Of a stretch of 64,000 nucleotides of DNA, positions 36,602 through 44,423 are shown piece after piece. The DNA comes from Gammaproteobacteria bacterium. GTDB taxonomy: Bacteria > Pseudomonadota > Gammaproteobacteria > HK1. The position numbers were made by a program, and so were the translations under genes. A model generated the notes under the pieces. That model had not been told where the DNA came from and ran no database searches. It saw nothing but the letters and a program-made list of their open reading frames with translations. Positions within the stretch are counted from its first letter, which is position 1. Every line of letters starts with the position of its first letter. The stretch is from assembly GCA_021773795.1 (NCBI GenBank), contig JAJFJT010000025.1:1-64000 (forward strand). The letters are read 5' to 3'.

Positions 36602-36633
36602 GTAGCATCGCATGCTACATTTCACAATGTGAA
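36602..36633. promoter_or_regulatory. Two adjacent palindromes, candidate IclR operator
   Basis: GTAGCAT-CGC-ATGCTAC (36602-36618) and TTCACA-A-TGTGAA (36621-36633) are perfect inverted repeats. They sit in the gap between the divergent dctP and iclR genes, 25 nt before the iclR ATG. IclR regulators usually bind such sites. The DNA contact is inferred. Confidence 0.5.
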
Positions 36634-36657
36634 TATAAATTTCATTATACGAAAGCT

Positions 36658-37437
36658 ATGAGAGCTAAAAGTTCATCCATTCAGGTGATTGACCGGGTGG
36701 CCCGGCTGCTGGAGGCGATCGCCGGGCATGAGGAGGCGGTCAGCCTGAAGGTACTGGCTGCCGATTCCGGGCTACACGTTTCCACGGCCTTTCGTATCCT
36801 CGGCTCGCTGGCAGAGCACGGTTTTGTGGAAAAGTCGGAGGCGGGCGGCTATCGGCTGGGCAATAAGCTGGTGGATCTTGGTAGCCAGGCACATGCCCGC
36901 GCGGATATTCGCCAGCAGGCGCGGGAGATCATGGAAAACCTGTGCCACCGCGTGGGAGAAACGGTTAATCTCACGCTCCGGCAAGGGGATGAGGTGATCT
37001 ATGTGGAGCGCGTGGTCGCCAAGCGGATGATGCGGGTAGAGCAGGTGATAGGTAGCCGGGCGCCGCTGCATCTCACCGCCGTAGGCAAGGCCATGCTTGG
37101 GGAAATGAGTAGCCGGGAGGTCCGCGAATACGTCAAACGAACGGGGATGCCCCACTACACCGTGCACAGCATACGTTCCCTTTCCGGGTTACAAAAAAGT
37201 ATTCGCGCGGCGCGGGAGCAGGGTTATGCCCTGGATAATGAGGAGGCGGAGATGGGCGTTGGCTGCATCGGGGTGATCATTCGGGACGGACATGGATCGA
37301 TAGTCGCAGGGCTTTCCGTTTCCTGCCCCATAGAGCGGCGGCAAGATGGGTGGATTGAGTTGGTGAAGCGGGCCGGTGAGCAGATTTCAAGGCGGCTCGG
37401 ATATCGCCCTGAGACGCTGCCTGTGGCAAAAAAATAG
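36658..37437 (+). CDS. IclR family transcriptional regulator
   Basis: A 259-residue regulator: N-terminal winged helix-turn-helix (about 10-70: VIDRVARLLEAIAGHE..SLKVLAADSGLHVSTAFRIL) and a C-terminal effector-binding domain (about 80-255: LTLRQGDEVIYVERV, LHLTAVGKAMLGEM). The start is ATG 36658; the upstream extension to 36583 spans the palindromes and is unlikely to be translated. It is divergent from dctPQM-glcB and 2 nt upstream of otnK, so it very probably controls both units, with the imported or derived acid as effector. Confidence 0.9.
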   Translation: MRAKSSSIQVIDRVARLLEAIAGHEEAVSLKVLAADSGLHVSTAFRILGSLAEHGFVEKSEAGGYRLGNKLVDLGSQAHARADIRQQAREIMENLCHRVGETVNLTLRQGDEVIYVERVVAKRMMRVEQVIGSRAPLHLTAVGKAMLGEMSSREVREYVKRTGMPHYTVHSIRSLSGLQKSIRAAREQGYALDNEEAEMGVGCIGVIIRDGHGSIVAGLSVSCPIERRQDGWIELVKRAGEQISRRLGYRPETLPVAKK

Positions 37438-37439
37438 CC

Positions 37440-38759
37440 GTGCCGGCATTACTGGGTTGTATCGCAGACGATTTCACCGGCGCCACTGATCTGGCGGGTA
37501 CACTGGTGCGGGCTGGCATGCGTACGGTACAGATGATTGATGTTCCCGAGGCCGATACTGTACCGGCAGATGCGGATGCCATTGTCATTGCACTGAAGTC
37601 TCGGACGGTGCCCGCTGCCGATGCGGTGGCGCAGTCGCTGGCGAGCCTGAAATGGCTACAGGTCGCCGGTTGCCGTCAGTTTGTATTCAAAATTTGTTCT
37701 ACCTTCGATTCCACCGACGAGGGCAATATCGGTCCGGTTGCCGAGGCCTTGCTGGCGGCCCTGGATACCGACTTTGCCATGGTCTGCCCGGCCTTTCCGC
37801 GTAATGCACGCCGGGTATACAAGGGCTATCTGTTTGTGGGTGATGTGTTGCTCAGCGAGAGCGGCATGGAGCAACATCCACTGACTCCCATGACCGATCC
37901 CAATCTGGTGCGGGTGCTGGATCGCCAGACTCGAGGCGCTGTGGGCCTGCTTCCCTACGATACGATTCAAAATGGAACGGCGGCGGTGACTGCGGCTTGT
38001 GAGCGCCTGCACACCGAGGGTGTATCCCTTGCCATTGCAGATACGCTCGCTGAAGGCGATTTTGAGGTGCTGGCTGCTGCGGTGGCGGAGCATGTCCTGG
38101 TGGTGGGTGCCTCTGGCATAGGAACGGGTCTCGCCGGAAATTTTCGCCGCCGGGGTTTGCTGGGCCATGAAGCCGTCGCGAGTCAGTTGGCAGTGCCCGC
38201 TGGCCGGGCGGCGGTGCTGGCTGGCAGTTGTTCACAGGCTACCCGGGAACAGGTGGCTCGGGCCGTGGCACATTATCCTGCCATCGAGCTTGACCCGTTG
38301 CAGCTTGCCAAGGGTGAAGATGCGGTAGCGGATGTGCTGATACAAGCACGGGAGTATCTTGAGACGGGGCCGGTGCTCATCTATTCCAGCAGTGAGCCAG
38401 AGGCCCTGCAGGCGGTGCAGAATACACTCGGCGCGGCGCGGGCGGCGACCGTGGTGGAAGCTGCTATGGCCAGCCTGGCGCGGGGACTGGTGGCGGCGGG
38501 CGTGACCCGGTTGGTGGTGGCCGGGGGCGAGACCTCCGGCGCGGTGGTGAAGGCGCTGGATATACGCGGACTGCGTATCGGTACCGAGATCGACCCTGGC
38601 GTGCCGTGGACCCTGAGCCTGGGAGAGCCGGCCATGGGTCTGGTGCTCAAGTCGGGTAATTTTGGCAGCAGGGATTTCTTTCTGAAGGCTTTGGCCACGG
38701 ATGGCCTTATGTCGCGAAGCACAAGGATGTGCGAGAGCGACCTTACAAATAGTAAGTAA
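37440..38759 (+). CDS. otnK: Four-carbon acid sugar kinase (OtnK/DUF1537 type)
   Basis: ATP-dependent kinase; in the best-studied cases it phosphorylates 3-oxo-tetronate (from D-erythronate or D-threonate) before decarboxylation by OtnC. The 439-residue protein starts at GTG 37440 (VPALLGCIADDFTGATDLAGTL) and has the N-terminal substrate-domain motif (ADDFTGATD) and the C-terminal nucleotide-binding domain with VAGGETSGAVVKAL and GLVLKSGNFGS. The last 20 or so residues (after FFLKALA) lie inside an extragenic repeat (GGCCACGGATGGCC, GCACAAGGATGTGC) and are not family-like, so the natural end was probably near FFLKAL. Confidence 0.88.
   Translation: MPALLGCIADDFTGATDLAGTLVRAGMRTVQMIDVPEADTVPADADAIVIALKSRTVPAADAVAQSLASLKWLQVAGCRQFVFKICSTFDSTDEGNIGPVAEALLAALDTDFAMVCPAFPRNARRVYKGYLFVGDVLLSESGMEQHPLTPMTDPNLVRVLDRQTRGAVGLLPYDTIQNGTAAVTAACERLHTEGVSLAIADTLAEGDFEVLAAAVAEHVLVVGASGIGTGLAGNFRRRGLLGHEAVASQLAVPAGRAAVLAGSCSQATREQVARAVAHYPAIELDPLQLAKGEDAVADVLIQAREYLETGPVLIYSSSEPEALQAVQNTLGAARAATVVEAAMASLARGLVAAGVTRLVVAGGETSGAVVKALDIRGLRIGTEIDPGVPWTLSLGEPAMGLVLKSGNFGSRDFFLKALATDGLMSRSTRMCESDLTNSK
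38693..38732. repeat. Palindromic repeats inside the otnK 3' end
   Basis: Two 14-bp palindromes, GGCCACGGATGGCC (38693-38706, one mismatch in the core) and GCACAAGGATGTGC (38719-38732). The same pair in the same order and 12 nt apart occurs at 52851-52890. The repeat encodes the final residues of the kinase. Confidence 0.8.
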
Positions 38760-38833
38760 GCATTTTGAACCGATTTTTAATCGTTGTATTGTGCTATATG
38801 GGGATTTTTCAACAGCCTGCCAGAGGAAGTACA

Positions 38834-39469
38834 GTGACTGAGAGCGAAGCGCGGGAAAAGATGGTGGCATTCGCACGCTCATTATTCGAGCGTGGGCTAA
38901 GTGGGGGTAGCTCGGGCAATATGAGTGTGCGCCTTGGGGATGGCTGGTTGTTAACACCCACCAACTCAAGTATGGGTACCCTGCAAGCGGAGACGCTTTC
39001 GCGGGTGGATGGCAACTGGCGCCATGTGGATGGTGACCCGCCTACCAAGGAGGTCTTTTTGCATCGGGCCATGTATGAGGCCCGCGCCTCGGCTGGAGCG
39101 GTGGTGCACCTGCATTCTACCCACGCGGTAGCGGTCTCCTGCCTCGCCGATATCAACCGCGCAGATGTCTTGCCCGCGCTCACGCCTTACTTCGTTATGC
39201 GTATTGGTCGTTTGCCGCTGGTTCCTTATCACCGGCCTGGCGATGAGACACTGGCCGAGCCGGTGCGGGAGCTGGCGCGCGAGCATACGGCGGTATTGCT
39301 CGCTAACCATGGTCCGGTGGTGGCGGCAAAATCGCTGGAGGCAGCAGTGAGTGCCTCGGAAGAACTGGAAGAGAGTGCACGGCTTTTTCTGCTGCTCCAA
39401 AACGGCGAAACCCGGAGCCTGGATTTCGCACAGGTTAAGGAGTTGCGCGAGCGCTTCCCAATCCCCTGA
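38834..39469 (+). CDS. otnC: Class II aldolase-family 3-oxo-tetronate 4-phosphate decarboxylase
   Basis: Predicted to decarboxylate 3-oxo-tetronate 4-phosphate to dihydroxyacetone phosphate. The 211-residue protein belongs to the class II aldolase/adducin family: SGGSSGNMSVRLGDGWLLTPTN, the zinc site VVHLHSTHA and the later LLANHGPVVA. The start is GTG 38834 with AGAGGAAG 6 nt upstream; an in-frame ATG at 38765 would add a hydrophobic leader that is not family-like. It follows otnK and completes a kinase-decarboxylase pair. No OtnI isomerase or tetronate dehydrogenase gene is in the window. Confidence 0.88.
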   Translation: MTESEAREKMVAFARSLFERGLSGGSSGNMSVRLGDGWLLTPTNSSMGTLQAETLSRVDGNWRHVDGDPPTKEVFLHRAMYEARASAGAVVHLHSTHAVAVSCLADINRADVLPALTPYFVMRIGRLPLVPYHRPGDETLAEPVRELAREHTAVLLANHGPVVAAKSLEAAVSASEELEESARLFLLLQNGETRSLDFAQVKELRERFPIP

Positions 39470-39527
39470 TATGCCATCGCGTTTGCGGCCGTTGAGGGGG
39501 AATTTCCCCCTGATAGCGTCCCTTGTC

Positions 39528-39556
39528 TTGCATCAGCTCACCGGGATTGGTATAAA
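39528..39556 (+). promoter_or_regulatory. Sigma-70 promoter for rpmB-rpmG
   Basis: TTGCAT (39528-39533), 17 nt spacer and TATAAA (39551-39556), 56 nt upstream of rpmB. This is a strong match to the housekeeping consensus, as expected for ribosomal protein genes. A GGGGGAA-T-TTCCCCC palindrome lies just upstream at 39496-39510. Confidence 0.7.
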
Positions 39557-39611
39557 GCGCGGCTCAATTTGAAAATTCGTTTCAGGGGCATTTCCCCGAG
39601 AAGGCTATTCC

Positions 39612-39848
39612 ATGTCCAGAGTCTGTCAGGTAACCGGCAAGCGCCCCATAGCGGGGAACAATGTTTCCCACGCCAAAAACAGGAACCGTCGGCGTTTCCT
39701 GCCAAATCTTCACCACCATCGCTTCTGGATGGAGAGTGAGAACCGTTGGGTAAAGCTCCGTGTCTCCAGTAACGGTATGCGGATTATCGACAAAAAGGGC
39801 ATTGATGTGGTGCTCACAGATCTGCGTGAGCGTGGGGAGAAATTCTGA
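39612..39848 (+). CDS. rpmB: 50S ribosomal protein L28
   Basis: Large-subunit ribosomal protein. The 78 residues match bL28 over the full length ([47 protein letters not shown]). The zinc-binding Cys pairs of the other form are absent. The stop overlaps rpmG by 1 nt (TGATG). Confidence 0.98.
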   Translation: MSRVCQVTGKRPIAGNNVSHAKNRNRRRFLPNLHHHRFWMESENRWVKLRVSSNGMRIIDKKGIDVVLTDLRERGEKF

Positions 39849-40003
39849 TGCGCGATAAAATCAAGCTCGTTTCCTCGGCTGGTACCGGTCATTACTACAC
39901 CACCACCAAGAACAAGCGCACCATGCCGGAAAAGATCGAAATGAAGAAATACGATCCAGTGGTTCGCAAGCATGTGACTTACAAGGAAGCGAAGATTAAG
40001 TAA
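39848..40003 (+). CDS. rpmG: 50S ribosomal protein L33
   Basis: A 51-residue large-subunit protein, bL33: [20 protein letters not shown] and [19 protein letters not shown]. It lacks the CxxC pairs, so it is the zinc-free form. It is coupled to rpmB and followed at once by a terminator. Confidence 0.97.
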   Translation: MRDKIKLVSSAGTGHYYTTTKNKRTMPEKIEMKKYDPVVRKHVTYKEAKIK

Positions 40004-40023
40004 GCATCGCTTCCTTGCTTGAA

Positions 40024-40051
40024 GAAAACCGCCCGACCGGCGGTTTTTTTT
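40024..40051 (+). terminator. Rho-independent terminator after rpmG
   Basis: AAAACCGCC, short loop, GGCGGTTTTTTTT: a GC stem followed by an eight-T run, 20 nt after the rpmG stop. Confidence 0.9.
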
Positions 40052-40085
40052 CGCCTGATGAAGGCTTGGAAAGCAGGGTGTTGCC

Positions 40086-41066
40086 GTGAATAATAGCGCT
40101 CCTATGTATAGCGAAACTTTGGTCAGCGTCACCCGTCTTAGCCGTTATTACGGCAAGTTGGCGGCGGTGAATGATCTCAGTTTCGAACTGCGGCGTGGTG
40201 AGGTGCTGGGTTTTCTGGGCCCCAACGGGGCGGGCAAGACCACGACCATGCAAATGCTCTGTGGCACGCTGGCTCCCAGCACCGGGAGTATCCGCATTGC
40301 CAGCGTGGATCTGCTGGAACGGCCTCGTGAGGCGAAGCGACAGCTAGGCTATCTCCCGGAGCAACCACCGCTCTATCGCGAACTAACGGTGGATGAATAT
40401 CTCCATTACTGTGGCCGTTTACGCGGCCTGTCGCGGGCGGCAACCGCCACTGCAGTGTCGCGGGCAAAGGGGCGTTGTGGCCTTGAGGGCTGTGGCTCAC
40501 GCCTTATCGGTAATCTTTCCAAGGGCTATCAACAGCGCGTTGGTATCGCCCAGGCCATCTTGCACCGCCCTGCGGTGGTGGTGCTCGACGAACCCACGGT
40601 GGGTTTGGACCCTATTCAGATCCGTGAGATCCGGAGCCTGATTCGTGAACTGGGCGAGGACCATGGGGTGATCCTCTCTACCCATATTCTGCCGGAGGTA
40701 CAGGCGGTTTGTGATCGTGTGCAGATCATTCACCAGGGGCGTCTGGTGCTTAATGAAAACCGGCAACAACTGGCACAACGCATGGGGCAGTGCGTGTTGC
40801 GTCTGGGTTTGCGGCGGCCACCGCCACTGGAGGTGCTGGAGGCAATAGCGGGGGTGCGGCAGGTGGAGGCTCTGCCCGAAGGACGCTGGCGTTTAACTTT
40901 TGGTGAGGGCGCGGGAAGGACTGAAGAGCTCGCGGTTCGAGCCGCAGAGGACGACTGGGGCCTGTTTGAGTTGGTCTCCGAACAGCGCTCGCTGGAGGAG
41001 ATCTTTGTGGGGCTCACCTGCGGTGAGTCCTTTGCCGAAAGTGAGCCGTCGGCGGAGGCCTCCTGA
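40086..41066 (+). CDS. ABC transporter ATP-binding protein, Gld type
   Basis: ATPase of a GldA-like ABC exporter. The 326 residues have Walker A GPNGAGKTTTM (about 45-54), the signature LSKGYQQRVGIAQ, Walker B VVVLDEPTVGLD and the switch His in STHILPEV. The C-terminal 90 residues are a non-ATPase tail like that of multi-subunit exporters (LRRPPPLEVLEAIAGV). The start is GTG 40086 or ATG 40104. It heads a four-gene operon: ATPase, permease, GldG-like protein and DUF4340. Its substrate is not known. Confidence 0.88.
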   Translation: MNNSAPMYSETLVSVTRLSRYYGKLAAVNDLSFELRRGEVLGFLGPNGAGKTTTMQMLCGTLAPSTGSIRIASVDLLERPREAKRQLGYLPEQPPLYRELTVDEYLHYCGRLRGLSRAATATAVSRAKGRCGLEGCGSRLIGNLSKGYQQRVGIAQAILHRPAVVVLDEPTVGLDPIQIREIRSLIRELGEDHGVILSTHILPEVQAVCDRVQIIHQGRLVLNENRQQLAQRMGQCVLRLGLRRPPPLEVLEAIAGVRQVEALPEGRWRLTFGEGAGRTEELAVRAAEDDWGLFELVSEQRSLEEIFVGLTCGESFAESEPSAEAS

Positions 41067-41068
41067 GC

Positions 41069-41821
41069 ATGTTTAGCATCGCCACACGGGAATTGCGCAG
41101 TCTGTTTCTGTCTCCACTGGCCTGGGTCATTCTGGCTGTTATACAGGCGATCCTGGCCTACGTGTTTCTTATCCAGGTGGAGGTGTTTTTGCAGTGGCAG
41201 CCGCGGCTGGTGGGATTTCCCGGCGCCCCGGGCCTCACTGCTATCGTCGCGGCACCGGTATTCCACACCGCAGCCATCGTCTTCATGCTGGTCACGCCTT
41301 TTCTCACCATGCGTTTGCTGAGTGAGGAGCGCCGTAGCGGCACCTTGGCTTTGCTGCTGTCGGCACCGGTTTCGGTTAGTAGTATTGTGCTGGGAAAATT
41401 TCTTGGAGTAATGGCCTTCCTTGGCTGTGCGCTTGGCCTGGTGGCGCTGTTGCCGCTATGTCTGCTGTTTGGGGGCAGTCTGGATTTCGAGCTGCTCGCC
41501 GCTGGCTTCCTTGGATTGGTGTTGTTGGTTTCTGCCTTCAGCGCGGCCGGTTTATTCATGTCCAGCCTCACCGCGCAGCCGACCATCGCAGCAGTTAGTA
41601 CCTTTGGCTTGCTGCTATTACTTTGGCTGCTGGACTGGGGCAGTGGTACGGGGAGTCAGGGAGCCGGGGTTTTATTTTCCTACCTTTCCCTGTTGACTCA
41701 TTTCGAGTCGCTGCTGCAGGGGATCTTCGATACTCGCGATGTGCTCTACTACCTCATCTTTACGGCGCTTTTCCTGTTGCTTGGAATCTGGCGACTGGAT
41801 AGCGAGCGTCTGGCGCCGTGA
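41069..41821 (+). CDS. ABC transporter permease, GldF type
   Basis: A 250-residue inner-membrane protein with about six hydrophobic helices. It has LLSEERRSGTLALLLSAPVS, the conserved permease stretch of ABC-2 type exporters such as GldF and NosY, which places it as the membrane partner of the preceding ATPase. It starts 2 nt after the ATPase stop and overlaps the next gene by 4 nt. Confidence 0.88.
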   Translation: MFSIATRELRSLFLSPLAWVILAVIQAILAYVFLIQVEVFLQWQPRLVGFPGAPGLTAIVAAPVFHTAAIVFMLVTPFLTMRLLSEERRSGTLALLLSAPVSVSSIVLGKFLGVMAFLGCALGLVALLPLCLLFGGSLDFELLAAGFLGLVLLVSAFSAAGLFMSSLTAQPTIAAVSTFGLLLLLWLLDWGSGTGSQGAGVLFSYLSLLTHFESLLQGIFDTRDVLYYLIFTALFLLLGIWRLDSERLAP

Positions 41822-43185
41822 CGATGGAACTCAATTCCCGCTTACGCTTGCAGTTACGCATCCAGAACGGGTTGCGGGTGGTGCTGCTGTTGATCATCTG
41901 CGCGTTGCTCGCCTGGCTCAGTAACCGTTACTCGCATCCCTTCGACTGGACCGCAAACGCACGCCACACCCTTTCGGAAACCAGCCGCCAACTGCTCGAA
42001 CAGCTTCCGGGTCCGGTGCAAATCACCGCCTACGCTCGTGAGGACGAAATGTTACGGCGACGCATTGCCGATCTGGTGGGCCGTTATCAACGCCACAAAG
42101 CTGATCTGCAACTGGAATTCGTCAACCCGGATACGGTGCCCGATCAGATGCGCAAGCTGGGCATTACTCTGTCCGGGGAATTGCGGATCGAGTATCAGGG
42201 TCGCAGTGAACAATTACAGGAACACACGGAGCAGGCGCTGAGCAATGCCCTGCAACGAGTGGCGCGAGCCGGGGAGCGCTGGGCCGCTTATTTAGTGGGT
42301 CATGGCGAGCGCGAACTGGAGGGCGAGGCGAATCACGATCTGGGGGCCTGGGGCCGTTATCTTGGCCAGCGTGGTTACCGGCTGCGGGCCTTGTCTCTGG
42401 CGGAAGCTGGGGGCGTGCCGCGTAATACCTCGGTACTTATAATCGCTTCTCCTACGGTTAGGCTGCTGCCGGGTGAGGTGAAGCTGGTGGTGACCTATTT
42501 GCAAGCGGGTGGCAATCTGCTGTGGCTGCATGAGCCGGGCAAGATGCAGGGCTTGCAACCCGTCGCTGATTTGCTGGGGCTGAGCTTTGAGCCTGGGGTT
42601 GTGGTGGATGCCAATACCCGGGTTTATGGTATTCGCGAGGTAGATTTCGCCCTGGTCAGTGCCTATCCAACCCATGCCTTGACCCGAAATTTCAATCTGC
42701 TGACGCTGTTCCCAAAGGCCGTGGCCTTGCGCATCAACCCCACCGAAAACTGGACGGATACCGGGGTGCTGGTGACGGGTGATCGGAGTTGGGCCGAAAC
42801 GGGTGAGATCGCCGGTGAGGTGCGCTTTGATGAAGGCCAGGATGTGCGAGGCCCGCTCACCATTGGGGCGGTACTTGAACGTGCTCTGCCCGCAAGTGAA
42901 GGGTCCGAGGCCCGCCAGCAACGGGTGATGGTGGTGGGAGACGGTGACTTTCTCTCCAATACTTATCTTGGCAATGGCGGTAATCTTGACCTCGGTATGG
43001 CGATCATCCATTGGCTTAGTAGTGATGACGGCCTCATCAGCATTCCGGCACGCATCGCTACGGATCTTCGCCTGGATTTGTCGCCGCGCATGGCCGCCGT
43101 TATCGGCCTTGGCACACTCTTCGGTATGCCCCTGTTGTTGCTTGCCAGTGGCTTTGTCATCTGGTTCCGTCGCCGCAGGCGTTGA
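41818..43185 (+). CDS. GldG-like ABC transporter accessory protein
   Basis: A 455-residue protein with one N-terminal membrane helix (about 22-40), a large periplasmic domain and a C-terminal helix (about 425-448) with a basic tail (WFRRRRR). It has the GldG features: DWTANARHTLSETSRQLLEQL, TSVLIIASPTVRLLPGEVKLV and MVVGDGDFLSNTYLGNGGN. GldG is an ABC-linked protein known from gliding motility in Bacteroidetes, but homologues are common outside that group and may act in other export. TGATG links it to the next gene. Confidence 0.85.
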   Translation: MTMELNSRLRLQLRIQNGLRVVLLLIICALLAWLSNRYSHPFDWTANARHTLSETSRQLLEQLPGPVQITAYAREDEMLRRRIADLVGRYQRHKADLQLEFVNPDTVPDQMRKLGITLSGELRIEYQGRSEQLQEHTEQALSNALQRVARAGERWAAYLVGHGERELEGEANHDLGAWGRYLGQRGYRLRALSLAEAGGVPRNTSVLIIASPTVRLLPGEVKLVVTYLQAGGNLLWLHEPGKMQGLQPVADLLGLSFEPGVVVDANTRVYGIREVDFALVSAYPTHALTRNFNLLTLFPKAVALRINPTENWTDTGVLVTGDRSWAETGEIAGEVRFDEGQDVRGPLTIGAVLERALPASEGSEARQQRVMVVGDGDFLSNTYLGNGGNLDLGMAIIHWLSSDDGLISIPARIATDLRLDLSPRMAAVIGLGTLFGMPLLLLASGFVIWFRRRRR

Positions 43186-44039
43186 TGCGCGGCCGTCTGC
43201 TACAAAACCTTCTTCTGCTCGGCCTCGCTATCGGGCTGGGGCTGGTGGTGTTCTTTGAGCCGGGAAAAGAGCCGGGGCCATTGCCGATACTGTTGACCGA
43301 ACTCAAGGCCGATAGCCTGACGCGGATACGCATTGAGCGTCCCCAGCGGCCATCTATTGAGCTGGCAAAAAAGGACGGGCACTGGCGACTACTCCTTCCC
43401 ATCAGCACACCAGCCAATACCCGGCGCATCGAATCCCTGCTAAAGATTGTGACGGCACATAGTCATAGTCGCTTCCCGGTGGAGGCCAGTAAGCTGGCGC
43501 GTTTTTCTCTGGTACCGCCAAAAGCTACGCTGATACTCAATGATGTCTCCTTGCTGTTTGGCGACACCGAGGCCCTGGATGATCGGCGCTATGTGCGGGT
43601 GGGTAATCGCATCCATCTGACCACCGATGCCTACTACCACCACCTCATCGCCACTTGGCCGTCTTTTGTGTCGCTCCGGCTGCTGCCGCCAGGGGCAGAG
43701 TTGGCGGGATTGGTATTACCGGGGTTTGAGCTCCGTCGTGAGGGCAGTGGCTGGCAGTTGACGCCGGAGCAAGAGAGCGCATCTGCTGATGCCATCGAGG
43801 CGTTGGTGCAGGCTTGGAAAAATGCCCAGGCCCTGCGGGTGACCGCCTTGACTGTGGGAAAAAAGGTGGATGGATTGATCCGGCTGAAGTTCTCCAGCGG
43901 GCAGCCAGAGGTGGAATTTGTGCTGCTGCAAGGTGCCGATGGACTTATCCTTCGGCGACCCGATCTGGGTATTCAGTATCATCTTCCAATAGCTGCTGCC
44001 GGGCGGTTGCTGGCGTTGCCAGCGCGTAGGTCGGATTAG
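43185..44039 (+). CDS. DUF4340 protein of the Gld-type ABC operon
   Basis: A 284-residue protein with one N-terminal hydrophobic helix (LLLLGLAIGLGLVVFF) and a soluble periplasmic part containing LTRIRIERPQRPSIELAKKDGHW and RRYVRVGNRIHLT, the DUF4340 pattern found next to GldG-type genes. The start is ATG 43185 in the TGATG junction. The last residues (ARRSD then TAG) read into an extragenic repeat beginning GTAGGTCGGATTAG, so the natural C-terminus may have been altered by it. Confidence 0.8.
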   Translation: MRGRLLQNLLLLGLAIGLGLVVFFEPGKEPGPLPILLTELKADSLTRIRIERPQRPSIELAKKDGHWRLLLPISTPANTRRIESLLKIVTAHSHSRFPVEASKLARFSLVPPKATLILNDVSLLFGDTEALDDRRYVRVGNRIHLTTDAYYHHLIATWPSFVSLRLLPPGAELAGLVLPGFELRREGSGWQLTPEQESASADAIEALVQAWKNAQALRVTALTVGKKVDGLIRLKFSSGQPEVEFVLLQGADGLILRRPDLGIQYHLPIAAAGRLLALPARRSD

Positions 44040-44155
44040 CGGCAGCATTTTGTGCCGGGATGCACTTAAGCCGCAACAGCATTATGTACAGGGATGTACG
44101 GTAGTAGGGCAATGCAGTAGCAATTGCCGAGGATACCGAAGAGCGGTAATCCGAC
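44026..44155. repeat. Extragenic repeat with inner palindromes
   Basis: The outer inverted pair is GTCGGATTA (44030-44038) and TAATCCGAC (44147-44155). Inside are GTGCCGGGATGCAC (44052-44065) and GTACAGGGATGTAC (44086-44099), 14-bp palindromes of the same type as those at 38693 and 52851. The left edge overlaps the stop of the DUF4340 gene. Confidence 0.7.
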
Positions 44156-44190
44156 GAGAATTCAGGCAATCCCGTATTCCTAAACACCTT

Positions 44191-44400
44191 CCCGTCATCC
44201 TCGCGAATGCGGGGATCCAGATGGTGGCTGGTAAAGCGGTACATCTTTCCGGGCACGCAACCGTGCAAGACAAAGAACTCTCTTGCCGTGCCTTCGTTCC
44301 CTGGATTATTCGCTTCGCTCACCCTGCGGGCTGCCGTTTGGGCGTTCAACGCGCTACGCGCTTTTGTCCGGGTCCGCGCTTCGCTAGCCCGGGATGACGG
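44191..44400. repeat. About 210-bp repeat bounded by inverted CCCGTCATCC/GGGATGACGGG
   Basis: The start CCCGTCATCC (44191-44200) and end GGGATGACGGG (44391-44401) are inverted copies; between them lie further short inverted pieces (GCGAATGCGGGGATCC, GCGCTACGCGC, CCGGGTCCGCGC). With the repeat at 44026 it fills the 384-nt gap between the DUF4340 gene and trmB. No ORF of note and no clear terminator were seen. Confidence 0.6.
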
Positions 44401-44423
44401 GAGGATTGTTGAATAATGCTTTA

